From: Scalesia atractyloides
Lineage: Eukaryota; Streptophyta; Magnoliopsida; Asterales; Asteraceae
Assembly: GCA_947069175.1 (NCBI GenBank)
Contig: CAMTDV010000007.1
Coordinates: 48,379,681-48,443,680, forward strand
Direction: 5' to 3'
DNA: 64,000 nt
Of this stretch, positions 1-10,843 are shown piece after piece (position 1 is the first letter of the stretch; every line of letters starts with the position of its first letter). A program made the position numbers and the translations under genes. A model generated the notes under the pieces. The model was not told where the DNA came from, ran no database searches, and was given only the letters and a program-made list of their open reading frames with translations.

Positions 1-230
1 TAAGCTTATTCATTTCTTGGGTGAAGACTTTTGGGATTTCTCTAGAGAGAACCTTCATCTTGTACCGATAGTTTTGCTTGTTCAAGTAATAGAATCGTGT
101 GCAAGGTGTTAAAGTTGATTCGTGTTGTTCTTCATCTTTACGGTTTTCTTGAAGATCACCAAGTTTGGATTCCGCCCATCCTTGGTGAGTGTGTGATATT
201 GTTGATACATCCAGATTATTGGGACCTACA
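1..230 (+). repeat. Copia A 5' LTR, 3' part only
   Basis: This aligns with about the last 230 bases of the LTR at 26442-26867, with roughly 19 differences by eye. It ends in GGGACCTACA directly before the primer-binding site. The upstream part is outside the window. Confidence 0.9.
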
Positions 231-232
231 AG

Positions 233-244
233 TGGTATCAGAGC
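233..244 (+). other. Copia A primer-binding site
   Basis: TGGTATCAGAGC lies two bases after the LTR end. It is complementary to the 3' end of plant initiator tRNA-Met, the usual primer for plant Ty1/copia and many Ty3/gypsy elements. Confidence 0.92.
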
Positions 245-1007
245 CTGTTGAACCTATTTTCCAGGCTCAGATCTGATATCACACTGATTCTATTCGGTTT
301 CGCTAAAAAGCAAGCATTTCGGATCAACATTCAAGGATTTCGGATAAATTCTTTGAATTTTGGATAGATTTCGGATTAATCTGTTGAATTTCGGATTCGA
401 AATTGTTGAAGATCCGAAGAACACGAAGAAGATCATCCATCTCGGATTGATTCCGGACAACTGTTCATCGGAATTTGGAATACTGTTGATTTCGGATAAG
501 GGTTCTCATTCTGATCAGACTCTCATTCGATCAGACTCTCATTTCAGATCAAGCTCTTATTTCGGATCATAGGTGTTCATCTCGATTGCATCTCGGATTG
601 CATTTCGGATACCATCTTGGATCACTGTTCCGAATCACCATCTCGGATTAGCATCTCGGATCACTGTTTCAAGATTCCATCTCGGATTGTTAATCCGAGT
701 TACTGTTTCAAATTCGGGTTAGTTCCGAGTTGTACCCACAAAGGTGGAAAGTTAAGCAGCTGACGTAACCGGAGTTAAACTTTTCGCACACATAATTTGA
801 TCCATAGACAATCTGGACAAACCGCTTGCATGATTAGACTCGTGTGATTTTTAGGACAAAAAAAGTCACGAAAATTCCTAAAATCACTATCGGACATTAT
901 ACATCATTGGATTCGTATTGTCGAGACGAGTCTAATGGTAAAATTTTGATAAAACAATTTCGGACATTTTTTATCGTGTTTACCGGTACGGTTTCGATTA
1001 TCCGAAG
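245..1007 (+). repeat. Copia A 5' leader with dispersed ATCTCGGAT repeats
   Basis: This is untranslated leader between PBS and gag. It holds many copies of ATCTCGGAT, ATTTCGGAT and GATCACTGTT. The same leader, including its later part (cgtattgtcgagacgag and flanks), occurs on the minus strand at 48359-49095 in Copia D, although the LTRs of A and D differ. Short ORFs here are not supported as genes. Confidence 0.75.
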
Positions 1008-2102
1008 ATGTTTACAGCCCAAGCTCAGCACTCGAACATAGTTTTCAGTCCAGCACAAAATCAAAACCCAAACCTACGGGATGAAGTGAAGGAAAAGCTG
1101 AATGAGTTTATCGAAACTACAATGTTGATCGGTTGCTGACTATGTGATGTGTATGCTTGAACGTGGGAGGCAAAAGAGGGAAATAAGAGATGAGTTGAAT
1201 ACATTTTGGGAGATAACATAGACTCCTTTGTATCTTGGTTGTGGGATCGTTTACAATCAAACCAAGATCTCCAAGATCTATACACTAAATCAACTGAGTC
1301 TAATCCTGAAGAAGTGTCCGAACAGAAACCTCAAGCCCAGCAAGCAGCAATCAACAGCCCAGCACCCCAAACTGTACCTCAAGCCCAAACTCATGCAGAC
1401 AAACCAAGCTCGCACATTGACATAGTCAACTACCTTTTGTGCACTGAACCTTGCAGGAATAGGGTTGCTCAACTCAAGGCACTTAATTCCAAAATGGCTG
1501 ATGAGTACAGCAATGAATGGCTCAATGCATCAGCCTTCAAGAAAGTAACAAGTTACTCACAGAAAAGGTTGAAGCACAAAAGAAAGACATAGCTCAGCTC
1601 CACCTGTACGTAAATCAACAGAAATGTTGGGTCCATGATTACAAAACCAGATTAGATTCAAAAACCATGGAATGCGACTTGGTAAGAGTTGAGCTGGGAC
1701 TTCTTACTGGAAAATATCAACAAATCGAAGCTAATATAAAGAAGTTTGATACATCCAGCAAGCTTGTTCAAGACGTGTGCAATGTGCAGCTAGCATATAA
1801 GGAGAACAAAGGTAAGGGTTTGGGATTCAATCAGGTTGCCCCATCGTATAATCACAACTACAGAACAATGCTTGAAACCGACGAAGATATTGAGAAAGCA
1901 CAACACATGGCGTACGACAAACCCGGTGATTATTCGTCAAACACACGGGAACCATCTGGTGCTGTTGACTCTTCTAATGAGTCAGCTGATGAAGAGAGAG
2001 CTGACGTGAACAAGGCTCCATGTGCGCAAACTTAACAATCTGAACCTTCTGCTTCTGATGAAAAGGTTTACAGCAAGCTAAAAGAGCAGAAACGAGCAAA
2101 TC
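1008..2102 (+). pseudogene. gag: Copia A gag remnant, N-terminal side
   Basis: The first ATG after the leader is at 1008 and opens a 43-codon frame that ends at 1137. Coding then continues with frame changes through 1206-1592 and 1517-2035. The 1517-2035 protein is rich in K, Q and E with a likely coiled coil in its first 90 residues. It has a KGLGFNQVAPSYNHNY segment typical of the middle of large Sirevirus-type Gag proteins. The usual N-terminal UBN2-like Gag domain is missing. Copia B is inserted at 2108, and the Gag C-terminal side resumes at 15053. Confidence 0.65.
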
Positions 2103-2107
2103 GGAGA

Positions 2108-2553
2108 TGTGAGTCCCAAAACAGATTCGGATCATAGTGGTTGATTGTTTTCACCCAAACAACTATGGATTAGTTGTTTGAATGTGCAAATACTAAGAAA
2201 AACCAAGCAAAGAAGATGAAGAATCTTGTTTGGATCAAACAACTAGTGTTGTATATGAAATCCAATAACATGTAATCAATAACAGCACCTGGATATTCGG
2301 ATGAAAGAACAATAGCAAAAATCACAACACAAGAAGATCACCAAAATCTGTCCAAGAAACTTGGACATAACTTCATTGAACAAGGTATTTATACAGACTG
2401 ATCACCCAGCGTATTTATTAAATACGCTGGGCAATTAATTACGCCGCGTACATAGATGTTTCACAAAATGACACTTTTGACCCTTTTGTTTTTCTAACTA
2501 TTACAGAATCAGCTCAAACTATGGTTTATCAAGTACCAATGGTCTCCAAAATA
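2108..2553 (-). repeat. Copia B 3' LTR
   Basis: This is a direct repeat of 14595-15047. The end at 2108 (TGTGAG on +) is sharp and abuts the ggaga duplication. The inner end is slightly rearranged: the first dozen or so LTR bases seen in the other copy are missing next to the polypurine-like AGGGGATA (minus strand). It carries TATAAATA (minus, 2386-2393) and a long palindrome at 2405-2431. Confidence 0.9.
2405..2431. promoter_or_regulatory. Palindrome in Copia B 3' LTR
   Basis: The arms CCCAGCGTATTTA and TAAATACGCTGGG surround a single central base. It lies 11 bases from the TATAAATA box. The 5' LTR copy is at 14892-14918 and a variant copy is at 6122-6148. Confidence 0.8.
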
Positions 2554-2583
2554 TCCCCTAGACCGTTGCGTGCTTGATTTTCT

Positions 2584-5319
2584 TCAATCTTGTTTCCGGG
2601 CATCAGGGTCTGCGGCTGGATCTTCGGCTTGCTGTTCGGTTGCTGCATCAGTTATTTGTTGAATAAAAGCTTCTCTAATGGTTGGATGGGCCTCCATTGT
2701 GACTTCATATGTGGATGAAGTCGGAGGTGGTTGAATGATCTGGACGTCTGAATCTGGAGATGGATGATTCTTGTTCAACTGCTTTCTTCTTGCTTAACGC
2801 TTCTTTTTCCTTTTTCGCTTCCATTCTGAGCAAGATTTCCATTATTTCAATCTTTCGAGCTCTAGCACATTCGAATGCCCTCTGAAAGAGCATTGCCTCC
2901 TCAAGATATTCATTTCCGGCCCCAACATTTATCTTATGACCAAACAAGATGTTCAGGTCGGAAAGACAGAACATAAAAACATCCATAGGGTCCAGAAGGC
3001 GAATGTCTTCATTTGAATCAGACTTTATGACTACCTCACATGTTTTGCCATCATAGAACCACTTCTTGAAATTGGTGAGCGTCACAGGTTGCTCTGGAGG
3101 AAGCTTCACCCTAGTAACCACCTTTGCTGGATTTATAACCCACGTTATCTTTCCTTTATCGGTGAACGGATCCTTGGTGGTTTTAGACACACGTTTTCTG
3201 GGGCGCTGAGGCTTGAACACTGAAAATCCTCGCAAGCATTCTCTTTGTATTAATCTTTCTAAATCTCCACCTATGCTGCTGTTTGTCGGATTAATCAGCT
3301 CATGCTTGCTAAGCTCACGTATGTCCCATGTGGACAAGCTCTGCATATCTTGAGCACTTCAAAAATATTGAATCACTCCACCTCTTCGTTTTACAACGAA
3401 CCACCCGTCAGATTGCAGTACTTCCAACTAATGATTTTATCAGTAATCTCAGTTTTCTCAACTGTGATTACCTGATAAAAGTCAGGCATTTTCGGTCGTT
3501 CCTTTTGAACCACTCTGGATGCTGTGGTTCAAATTCATCTCCCCATCCGTTTCATACACCACATCTTCTTCCAACCCCCATTCCAAGAACTTTGCAGGCA
3601 TTTCTGCTTTGTCAACTTCCTCTTCGTCGTTGTCGTCATCAAGGCCCACATCAACCTCTGATTCAAGACGCTTTTCCTTCTTTTTAGCTTTGTCTGCTTT
3701 CTTTTTCTGCTCTCTTTCTTTAAATAAGTCAAAGTTAAAGATTTCTTCATTTGAGTACTTTGGCTTTCTGTTTGCAGCACCATATAGCTCTTGAACCATT
3801 CCATGCAACTTCTCCGTCCCTTCCTGCTGAAATCTAATGAATTCTGTTTGCTTAGCAACGTATGCATGCAGTTCTTTGTTCTTCAACCTTTGCTCTTCAA
3901 CTTTCTCTTGAGAACATTGGTATCATTGACTTTGTTCTTCAATAGACATAATTCCTTAGCGGAGAAAGACCCGATTTCCTTAGATAGACAGTTGTAGAGC
4001 TCTTGAAATGGTCTGGTTCGAGAAGGAATTTGCTGACGAGGGGGTTGTGCTGATACGGAGGTTTGGGTGGAATGCTTGCAGATGATCCTTCTCTTGATTT
4101 TCTCTTCTTTGGCGCTGCAACTTCGCTTGGAGAAGGCTCGTGTGGATCAGCAAAAAGTCCCTCCACGAATCTATCTAACTGTTCTTGCTCTGAGGTAACA
4201 ACCTCCGGGGTTTCAGATTCGGTCATTTCCTTTCTTTTCATACTCCTCTCCCGTTTCTCAACCTCTGCCACTGCATGAATGGCCTGCATCCTTTCGATCT
4301 CTTCCCTGGTCGATCCAGCACGAATGCTGTCAGCCATGATTCGCTCTGGGTTTGGCGTATCTTTCTTGCTCTTCTTCCTCGAAGGTTCCTTTTCTACTAC
4401 TTTCTTTCCTTTTTCTTTCCGCTTACGTACCAGAGGAATTTCTTCTTCTTCTTCTTTCAGCTTCTTCAGAAGCATTAACTGGACGACTTCCACCTTCCCT
4501 ACTTTTTCTTGTCTTTTCTCGATATTTGTTGTAAGCAACAAGAACAACTGGAAGTCTTTCCTCACGATACATCCAGTGATGCAACATCACCCACTCTTTG
4601 GTTTTTAGCTCAGTGATCTGCCTTCCTTTTGGTAACTGAAACTGGTACGTGTTTCCATCATGTGGCAAGTTTCGATGCTGATCATCAATGAGCAATTGCA
4701 CAAATCTAGGATACATCTCCCATGCACCTTTATTGATGTTGTCAATCATGCTGTAAAAATCAATCCAGAAATGTTGAACGGCTGATTTGTACACAGATTC
4801 AACATAGCCGCAGACCACTCTAGATTCAAGCCATCATAACCCCCTTTCGATGACAGATGCTCATACAAAACGTGTGCAAAATGAATCTCCAGTCTTTCGT
4901 TAGCCCTAACTTTTTGATTTCGTTTTTGTGACGAAAATCTCCGACGTAGTTCATTCCACGAAATTCCTCTAGAATTTCCTCCTTCTTTAGCTTCAATGGA
5001 TCATTTGCATTATCTCCTAGGCTCAGAACTTTCCAAATTCGTTCCTCGGACACTCTAATTTCTTTGTTTCTAACTGTCGCTGTGATATGTTTGACGTTGT
5101 TCAGCGTTCTTGCTCTTGCCGTTCTCAAAATTCTTCTATGTGAATGGAGTAAATAGTAGGATTAGCTTGGATTGCATAGCTAGTTTTACTACGTGACAAC
5201 CAATCCATCACGTCTTCAAAATCTGGCTTCGGAGGCACTAGAGTAATTGGTTGATTATGCTTTCTCGTACCGTCCCATACCGACTGTTGAGGCATGTCTG
5301 AAATGTGGAAACTAGTCAA
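2584..5319 (-). pseudogene. Copia B extra ORF after pol (Sirevirus ORF3 / so-called env-like)
   Basis: About 2.7 kb of minus-strand coding is broken by several frameshifts (pieces 5125-5319, 4826-5128, 4423-4818, 3939-4565, 3482-3886, 2705-3346, 2584-2778). The N-terminal part has an EEFWRTARARTLNN segment, a VSEERIWKVLSLGD segment and WRFILHTFCMSICH. I recall this pattern from many daisy-family repeat proteins of unknown function. The middle is very rich in K, R and E with poly-E tracts and likely coiled coil, and resembles a nuclear or structural protein. I see no signal peptide, transmembrane helix or fusion-peptide-like segment, so nothing supports a true envelope. A promoter-like module lies upstream at 5440-6175. 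Confidence 0.65.
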
Positions 5320-5394
5320 GTTAGATTTTCATACAACGATGTAAGTTTAGAATTATATATCTATATATAGACAAATATTGAAGTAAATTAAAAA

Positions 5395-5396
<2 letters not shown>

Positions 5397-5430
<34 letters not shown>
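5397..5430. repeat. (AT)n microsatellite
   Basis: A perfect AT dinucleotide run lies between the extra ORF and the promoter-like module of Copia B. Confidence 0.95.
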
Positions 5431-5433
<3 letters not shown>

Positions 5434-5439
5434 AAACAA

Positions 5440-6175
5440 TTAAAATCGCTTATAAATACGTTGAATCATCAAGAACATATACGCAGACCAACTGGCTTGG
5501 CGGAATTAAGTGAGTTTCGGTTAACATGATTTATTACGTTGTCATGACTGGCGTATTACTCTAATACGCCGGTTGCTAAAGCTTTTGTTTAAAACTTAAA
5601 TCCGCCATTTGATGTCTCGAACTAATACGCTGATCAAACATATTTACGCTGATCATATATGAGCGTATTTAAGTGCCAACGTAGATGACTATCTACGCTT
5701 AGCTTAGCCGGCGTATTTGAAAAATACGCCGGTTGCTTGAACTCGTGCTCAAGAGTTAAATCCGCCAATCCTTGACCTGACCAAAAACGCCATCTTCAAC
5801 ATAAATACGCCACATTCAAACTTAAATACGCCATATTCAAAAATTTCTTGATAAACCCTTTTACCAAACTCGAACCGGCTAGATCAAGAAAGATAGATAT
5901 AAACATAACAGACTTAGATGATTAAAACATACTTAAACATATAGCAATGGACATTTGAATATCGAAATCATACCAATATCGATTCTGATCGGATTTACTG
6001 AATGCTGATTGAAAACAGAGTATGGGTGTTTGTTGAGTGACGACGAAGATGATGATTGGATAACTTTTTGGAAATGTTTACAAACGGTGAAAAAAAATTA
6101 AGTATTTATACTATTTTACATTCCAGCGTAATTATTAATTACGCTGGATAATTAATTACGCCGCCTTGATATTTT
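5440..6175 (-). promoter_or_regulatory. Internal promoter-and-leader-like module in Copia B
   Basis: On the minus strand this contains the palindrome (6122-6148), then 11 bases, then TATAAATA (6103-6110). That is the same order and spacing as in both LTRs. It is followed by a leader with many GCGTATTT-type motifs like the real 5' leader at 13942-14578. It stands directly upstream of the extra ORF. I infer a duplicated promoter that could give that ORF its own transcript. Confidence 0.55.
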
Positions 6176-6480
6176 TCAAGGTTTCTTCAAGACTAAGAAT
6201 TTGAAATCAATTACGCTCGAAAACTTCAAATTTTCTCAAAAAATGTGCCCTTTTTGGTTAGAAATATTGCAAGAAATTAAAAAATAGGCTTAATGAAACT
6301 AGAAAGTTGCAATTTTGGATCTTGAAAGTTGTTTTTGGGTCCGGAAGCCTCCTTTTTCACACAAAATTTATGCTAACTGACTTGAATCCTGTGACTTTAC
6401 TGCAAAAGATCATACTGGTAACATTTCGTTCGCTTAAGCTAAAATTTTAGAAATATAAAATGATTAAGGCACAAGAAAAA
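6176..6480 (-). other. Copia B spacer
   Basis: AT-rich noncoding sequence between the promoter-like module and the conserved block. No ORF or repeat is recognised. Confidence 0.6.
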
Positions 6481-7110
6481 CTGTCAGTATGTTTGTCCTT
6501 TTAAATCCATGCGCCTATTTTCAACATGCGATCGGAGAGCCTTTTTATCATGTTACGGTAATATTGACAAGAACTTCAATGTTCCCACTCATGCCGACAC
6601 AGTCAAAATGTTGTGCCCGTTAGTCCCACGTCAGGACATACCCCCACGATCAAGGTATGCGTAAAGATTCCTCATAACAGGTGAATATACTGACTTCATT
6701 CGTTTTTGAGATTTCAACGTTAGACAGTTGGTGTTCAGGTCAGTACTTCCGTACAGCAGAGAGACCAAGGTTTAACGAGGCTATGGCAGATACCAGATGC
6801 GGTATGATTTAAGCACTTGAATGATTCTCAATGAGAGCTTCAATTGTGTAGGGTTTTGGCCGCATATGCTCTTTTTGACAAGATACCATAGCTGTGTCTA
6901 GGTCAGCATATATCTGGATGCAGCTGAAGAGCAACTATGATATCCCGAATGATTAGCCAATATAAAGACCCGAAATCTCGGACTTTGGCAATCTATCAAC
7001 GCAAGATTTAAGACCATTAAGTCATACGTCGCAACGTGTTACCCGCAAGATGCACAACATTGTGTGTATTCAGAATTCTTGTGTGATCATTAAGGTTTGT
7101 TTCCTTTTCG
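6481..7110 (-). other. Conserved noncoding block downstream of pol (Copia B copy)
   Basis: This is collinear with 31640-32130 (Copia D, minus) and with 25125-25640 (Copia A, plus). Shared segments include TGCGTTGATAGAT, GCATCCAGATATATGC-like, CTCTGCTGTACGGAAGTACT and TACCTTGATC-like stretches. No consistent reading frame is kept, so it appears to be selected or recently shared as noncoding RNA or DNA. Confidence 0.7.
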
Positions 7111-7383
7111 CAGTTTACTTCTAGGTATTGCTGAATCTACTGACACGTCGTTGCTTGAGGCCTTAATCTTTTTCTGTTTTAAGATCAGAACAGAAGTGTT
7201 AGCATTTTTCTATCATTTCTCTTGCAGGTGCCAAAGAAAAGATTAAGTCTCAACGATATTTTCTAGAAAACTTCCCCCGTTAAAATTTTATTTTCGAGAA
7301 TCCATTGCTTGAAAAGAAATTTTAACCTTGCAGAAAATGTTTTTGTCGGGCACATTTTATGAGATTTGTTATTTATTATGAAA

Positions 7384-7460
7384 ACCATTTTATTTTTATT
7401 TTTTTATTTTTATTTTTTTTTTTATTTTTTATTATTTTTATTATTTTTATTTTTAAAACG
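7384..7460. repeat. T-rich low-complexity tract
   Basis: A run of TTTTTA and TTTATT units lies just downstream of the RNase H end of Copia B (A-rich on the coding strand). Confidence 0.9.
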
Positions 7461-7464
7461 AAAG

Positions 7465-9293
7465 TCAATTCCACTCAAGGAAGTTCACTATTTCCAACCA
7501 GGTTACCAACTGGTTGAATCGAGCTTTATCGAAGGCTTTCGTAAATATATCAGCTTTTTGTTGCACTGAATCCACTGGCACCACTTGGATGTATCCTTTC
7601 TCGTACGCATCTCTATCGCATGAATGCGAATTTCTATGTGTTTCGTTCTTGAGTGGTGGATGGGATTCTTCACAATCCCTAGACACGCTTCATTGTCGAT
7701 GAATATTGGAGTCTTCATGATGTTGATCCCATAATCCAACAACTGATTATGTATCCAAAGGACTTGTGAACAGCAATTGTAAGCTGCCGTGTATTCAGCC
7801 TGAGCGGTAGATGTAGAGACTGTTTTCTGCTTTTTGCTCTACCACGAAATAAGACGATTTCCCAAGAATTGGCATCCTCCGGAGACAGATTTTCTGTATA
7901 CTTTGCAACCTGCATGATCACTGTCAGAGTAAGCAATTAGATCAAAATTACTATCTTTAGGATACCACAAACCAAGCTTTGGAGTTTCTTTGAGATAGCG
8001 AAAGATTCTCTTGACAGCAGCATCATGCGATTCTTTGGGATTTGTCTGAAAGCGGGCACAGAGACAGACAGCCCACATTATGTCAGGCCTACTAGCGGTT
8101 AGATACATTAACGAGCCAATCATTGAGCGATAGAGAGATTTGTTCACTGGCTTTCCTTGAAGATCTGAAGTGAGTTCCGTCTGAGAAGCAAAAGGAGTGC
8201 TTGCGGTTTTGCAGTCATTCATGCTGTATTTGGAAAGAATATTACTGATATACTTAGCCTGATGAATGAGAATACCATCCTTTCGTTGCTTCACTTCTAG
8301 TCCTAAGAAAAACGTGAGTTCTCCCATCATACTCATCTCGAACTTCGCTTTCATCACCTTCTCGAATTCTCTGCAAAGGGCTTCATCTGTCGACCCAAAA
8401 ATGATATCGTCTACGTAGATTTGAACCAACATCACATCTTCTCCGATCCTTTTTGTGAAGAGAGTCATGTCAATTTTGCCTCTTGAGTATCCACACCCAG
8501 AAGATATGTTGACAAAGTCTCATACCATGCTCTAGGAGCTTGGTGAAGACCATAGAGAGCTTTGTCAAGCTTGTAGTATTTCGTGGGAGAATGAGGATCT
8601 TCAAAACCTAGAGGTTGACAAACATAAACTTCTTCTTTCACTTTCCCATACAGAAAAGCACTCTTTACATCCATTTGAAACACCTTAAAGTTTTTAAACG
8701 AAGCATAGGCTAAGAAGATTCTGATGGCTTCTAACCGTGCAACAGGTGCAAAAACTTCCTCGTAGTCAATCCCCTCTTTTTGTCGAAACCCTTGAACAAC
8801 TAATCTAGCCTTATTCTTGATAACTACACCACGATCATCCATCTTATTACGAAACACCACTTGGTACCAATTGGATACTTTCCGTCTGGTAGGTCAACGA
8901 GTTCCCCGACTTCAAGTTTTCGAAATTGTGCCAATTCTTCCTGCATAGCTTGTACCCAACTTGAATCTTGAATAGCTTCTTCGATATCCCTTGGGATAGA
9001 CTGCGAAACAAAGGCTGCATACAGTCCAGTGTTGATGGTTGTGTTTGACCACGTGTTCGAACTCCATCTTCAACAGAACCAATGACATTTTCAATTGGAT
9101 GATTTCGATTGGTCTTGTACCCTGCATTGGTGTGAGTTTCAACTTGTTGAGGCAGATTAGAAAAGTGTTCATCGACGTAGATGATTGGAGTTTCATCTTC
9201 TTTGGGTGGTTCATCCACAGCCTGCTGTGAAGAAGAATCATCATGTGTAGAAGCATTCTCAGCAGATGTGTCACCATTTACTTCAAACACCAA
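7465..9293 (-). pseudogene. pol: Copia B reverse transcriptase and RNase H
   Basis: In coding order the pieces are 8847-9293 (linker with the RT N-terminus), 8465-8860 (KARLVVQGFRQKEGIDYEE, then APVARLEAIR, MDVKSAFLYG, ALYGLHQAPRAWYE), 7839-8468 (YVDD catalytic motif kept, FFLGLEVKQRKDGI, MIGSLMYLTASRPDI) and 7465-7936 (RNase H with HIEIRIH and a DIFTKAF end). These are the copia RVT_2 and RNase H domains. Frameshifts near 8850, 8466, 7840 and 7700 break what should be one polyprotein frame, so this copy is probably inactive. Motifs are otherwise well kept. Confidence 0.93.
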
Positions 9294-10528
9294 AGAGTAG
9301 GAGAGGCAGAGGCAGGGTGGAAACGGGTTGTAAACAGAGTAAAACCAATGTCTGAGACATCAAACAAAGGTTCCAACAGAGTGGATTCTGCAGGTTCGGA
9401 TTCAGTGATGGGTTCATTGATGCTGAAAGTGTTGAATATAATATCCACGTCATAAAACCAGTTCGGAGCGCTTCCAGTGTTAGTGGAGTTTCCTTCTTGA
9501 AAATCAACGTAGTATGATTCAATCACCATCTTGGTCCGTTTGTTGTAGACTCGATATACCTTTTGAGAAGATGAATAGCCCATTAAGTAGCACACGTCAC
9601 CGACTGCTTCAAACTTGATGAGATTGTCTTCAGTGTTGAGAAGTGTGCATGAACACCCGAACGGTTTGAAGAAATCTATCAGAGGCTTCCTTTTGAAAAG
9701 TAGTTCATAGGCTGTCTTTCCGGGAGGTTTGACGATAAGAACACGATTCAAAACGTAGCATGCTGTGTTGACCGCTTCAGCCCAGAAGATTATGGGAAGC
9801 TTAGAGTCGACAAGCATAGTTCTTGTAGCTTCGATGAGAGTTCTGTTTTTGCGTTCTGCTACCCCGTTTTGCTGAGGAGTCCTGGCAGCGCTGTATTGGA
9901 GGCGAATTCCCTTATCTTCACAGAAGGAGACAAACATATGATTTTTAAATTCAGTTATGTTGTCGCTTCTGTTGGAGTTGGCTTTCAGCTTGATCACGTT
10001 TTCAATCATAGGAATGAAGCTCTTCAGAATGGATGCCGTTTCACTTTTGGCTTCAAGAAAGAATACCCATGAAAACCGTGAGAAATCATCTGTAATCACC
10101 AAACAATAAGATCTTTTAGCTAAACTTTTAACGCTAATTGGGCCAAAAAGATCCATGTGAAGTAATTGTAGAGGAGTAGATATTGTAAAGCATCCTTTGG
10201 ACTTATGAGGCTTTTTATGCTGCTTTCCTTGGGCACATGCGATGCACTTTTCTGAAAAAGGAAAATCTTTCATAGGTAAACGTCTTACTAGATTTAATTT
10301 AGAAAGTTTATTTATGTTCTTAAAATTCACATGCCCCAAACGCCTGTGCCACAGCAGTGATTCCGATTCAGATGCTTTTGACATAAGACATGTCATTGGC
10401 TCATTTGATTTGGCATTCTTCATATTTAGCACGTAGGTGTTATTTTGACGGGGAGCTCTAAGAATGATCATCTCTTTTGGGACGGAGTAACCGGGTTTGA
10501 GGAATAAGCACTTTGTGTCATTGAACAT
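9278..10528 (-). CDS. pol: Copia B integrase
   Basis: A 416-codon open segment of the pol polyprotein. It starts inside the GAG-pre-integrase zinc-binding region (LWHRRLGHVNFKN, then CIACAQGKQHKKPHKSK), followed by the catalytic core with LLHMDLFGPIS (first D), a middle RSDN (second D, where other copies have RSDNG) and QNGVAERKNRTLIEA (E). After it comes PFGCSCTLLNTEDN and the C-terminal RVYNKRTKMVIES segment. Ser and Pro residues dominate the linker toward RT. It inserts element DNA into the genome. The first codon is inside the polyprotein, not a true start. Confidence 0.93.
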   Translation of the reverse strand: MFNDTKCLFLKPGYSVPKEMIILRAPRQNNTYVLNMKNAKSNEPMTCLMSKASESESLLWHRRLGHVNFKNINKLSKLNLVRRLPMKDFPFSEKCIACAQGKQHKKPHKSKGCFTISTPLQLLHMDLFGPISVKSLAKRSYCLVITDDFSRFSWVFFLEAKSETASILKSFIPMIENVIKLKANSNRSDNITEFKNHMFVSFCEDKGIRLQYSAARTPQQNGVAERKNRTLIEATRTMLVDSKLPIIFWAEAVNTACYVLNRVLIVKPPGKTAYELLFKRKPLIDFFKPFGCSCTLLNTEDNLIKFEAVGDVCYLMGYSSSQKVYRVYNKRTKMVIESYYVDFQEGNSTNTGSAPNWFYDVDIIFNTFSINEPITESEPAESTLLEPLFDVSDIGFTLFTTRFHPASASPTLWCLK

Positions 10529-10563
10529 TACCGCGATTCCTTTGTCACAGACTTATGAAACAC

Positions 10564-10782
10564 TCATAAGATTGTAACACAATCTGGAACATAGTTCACA
10601 TTCTCCAAGGTGAGTGCTTCTGACACGACGTCACCCATTCCCACGATTTTTCCTCCCTTTACGTCTCCGGCAAAGGATACAAAGTCACCATCAATAACTT
10701 GAAAGTTGGTAAGCAGATCCTTTAGCCCGGTCATGTGCCTGGAACAACCGCTGTCAACATGCCAGATATATTCCATGAGCAT
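10564..10782 (-). CDS. pol: Copia B aspartic protease
   Basis: The active-site segment WHVDSGCSRHMTG is followed by FVSFAGDVKGGKIVGMGDV and LENVNYVPDC, as in copia proteases. The protease cleaves the Gag-Pol polyprotein. A frame change in the short gap to the integrase piece (10529-10563) breaks the polyprotein. The active-site D-S-G is intact. Confidence 0.9.
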   Translation of the reverse strand: MLMEYIWHVDSGCSRHMTGLKDLLTNFQVIDGDFVSFAGDVKGGKIVGMGDVVSEALTLENVNYVPDCVTIL

Positions 10783-10843
10783 CCGAAGCCATTTCTGAAT
10801 CTTATTCTGTTATACAACAACAACAACAAAAAATATGTACAAA

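Noticed and set aside
3328..4608. Plus-strand ORFs rich in Ser, Phe and Leu opposite the extra ORF of Copia B
   Set aside because: They are reverse-strand shadows of Lys/Glu-rich coding (GAA/AAG read as TTC/CTT).
2584..5319. Retroviral-type envelope gene
   Set aside because: No signal peptide, membrane anchor or cleavage site is visible, and the protein is highly charged and coiled-coil-like.
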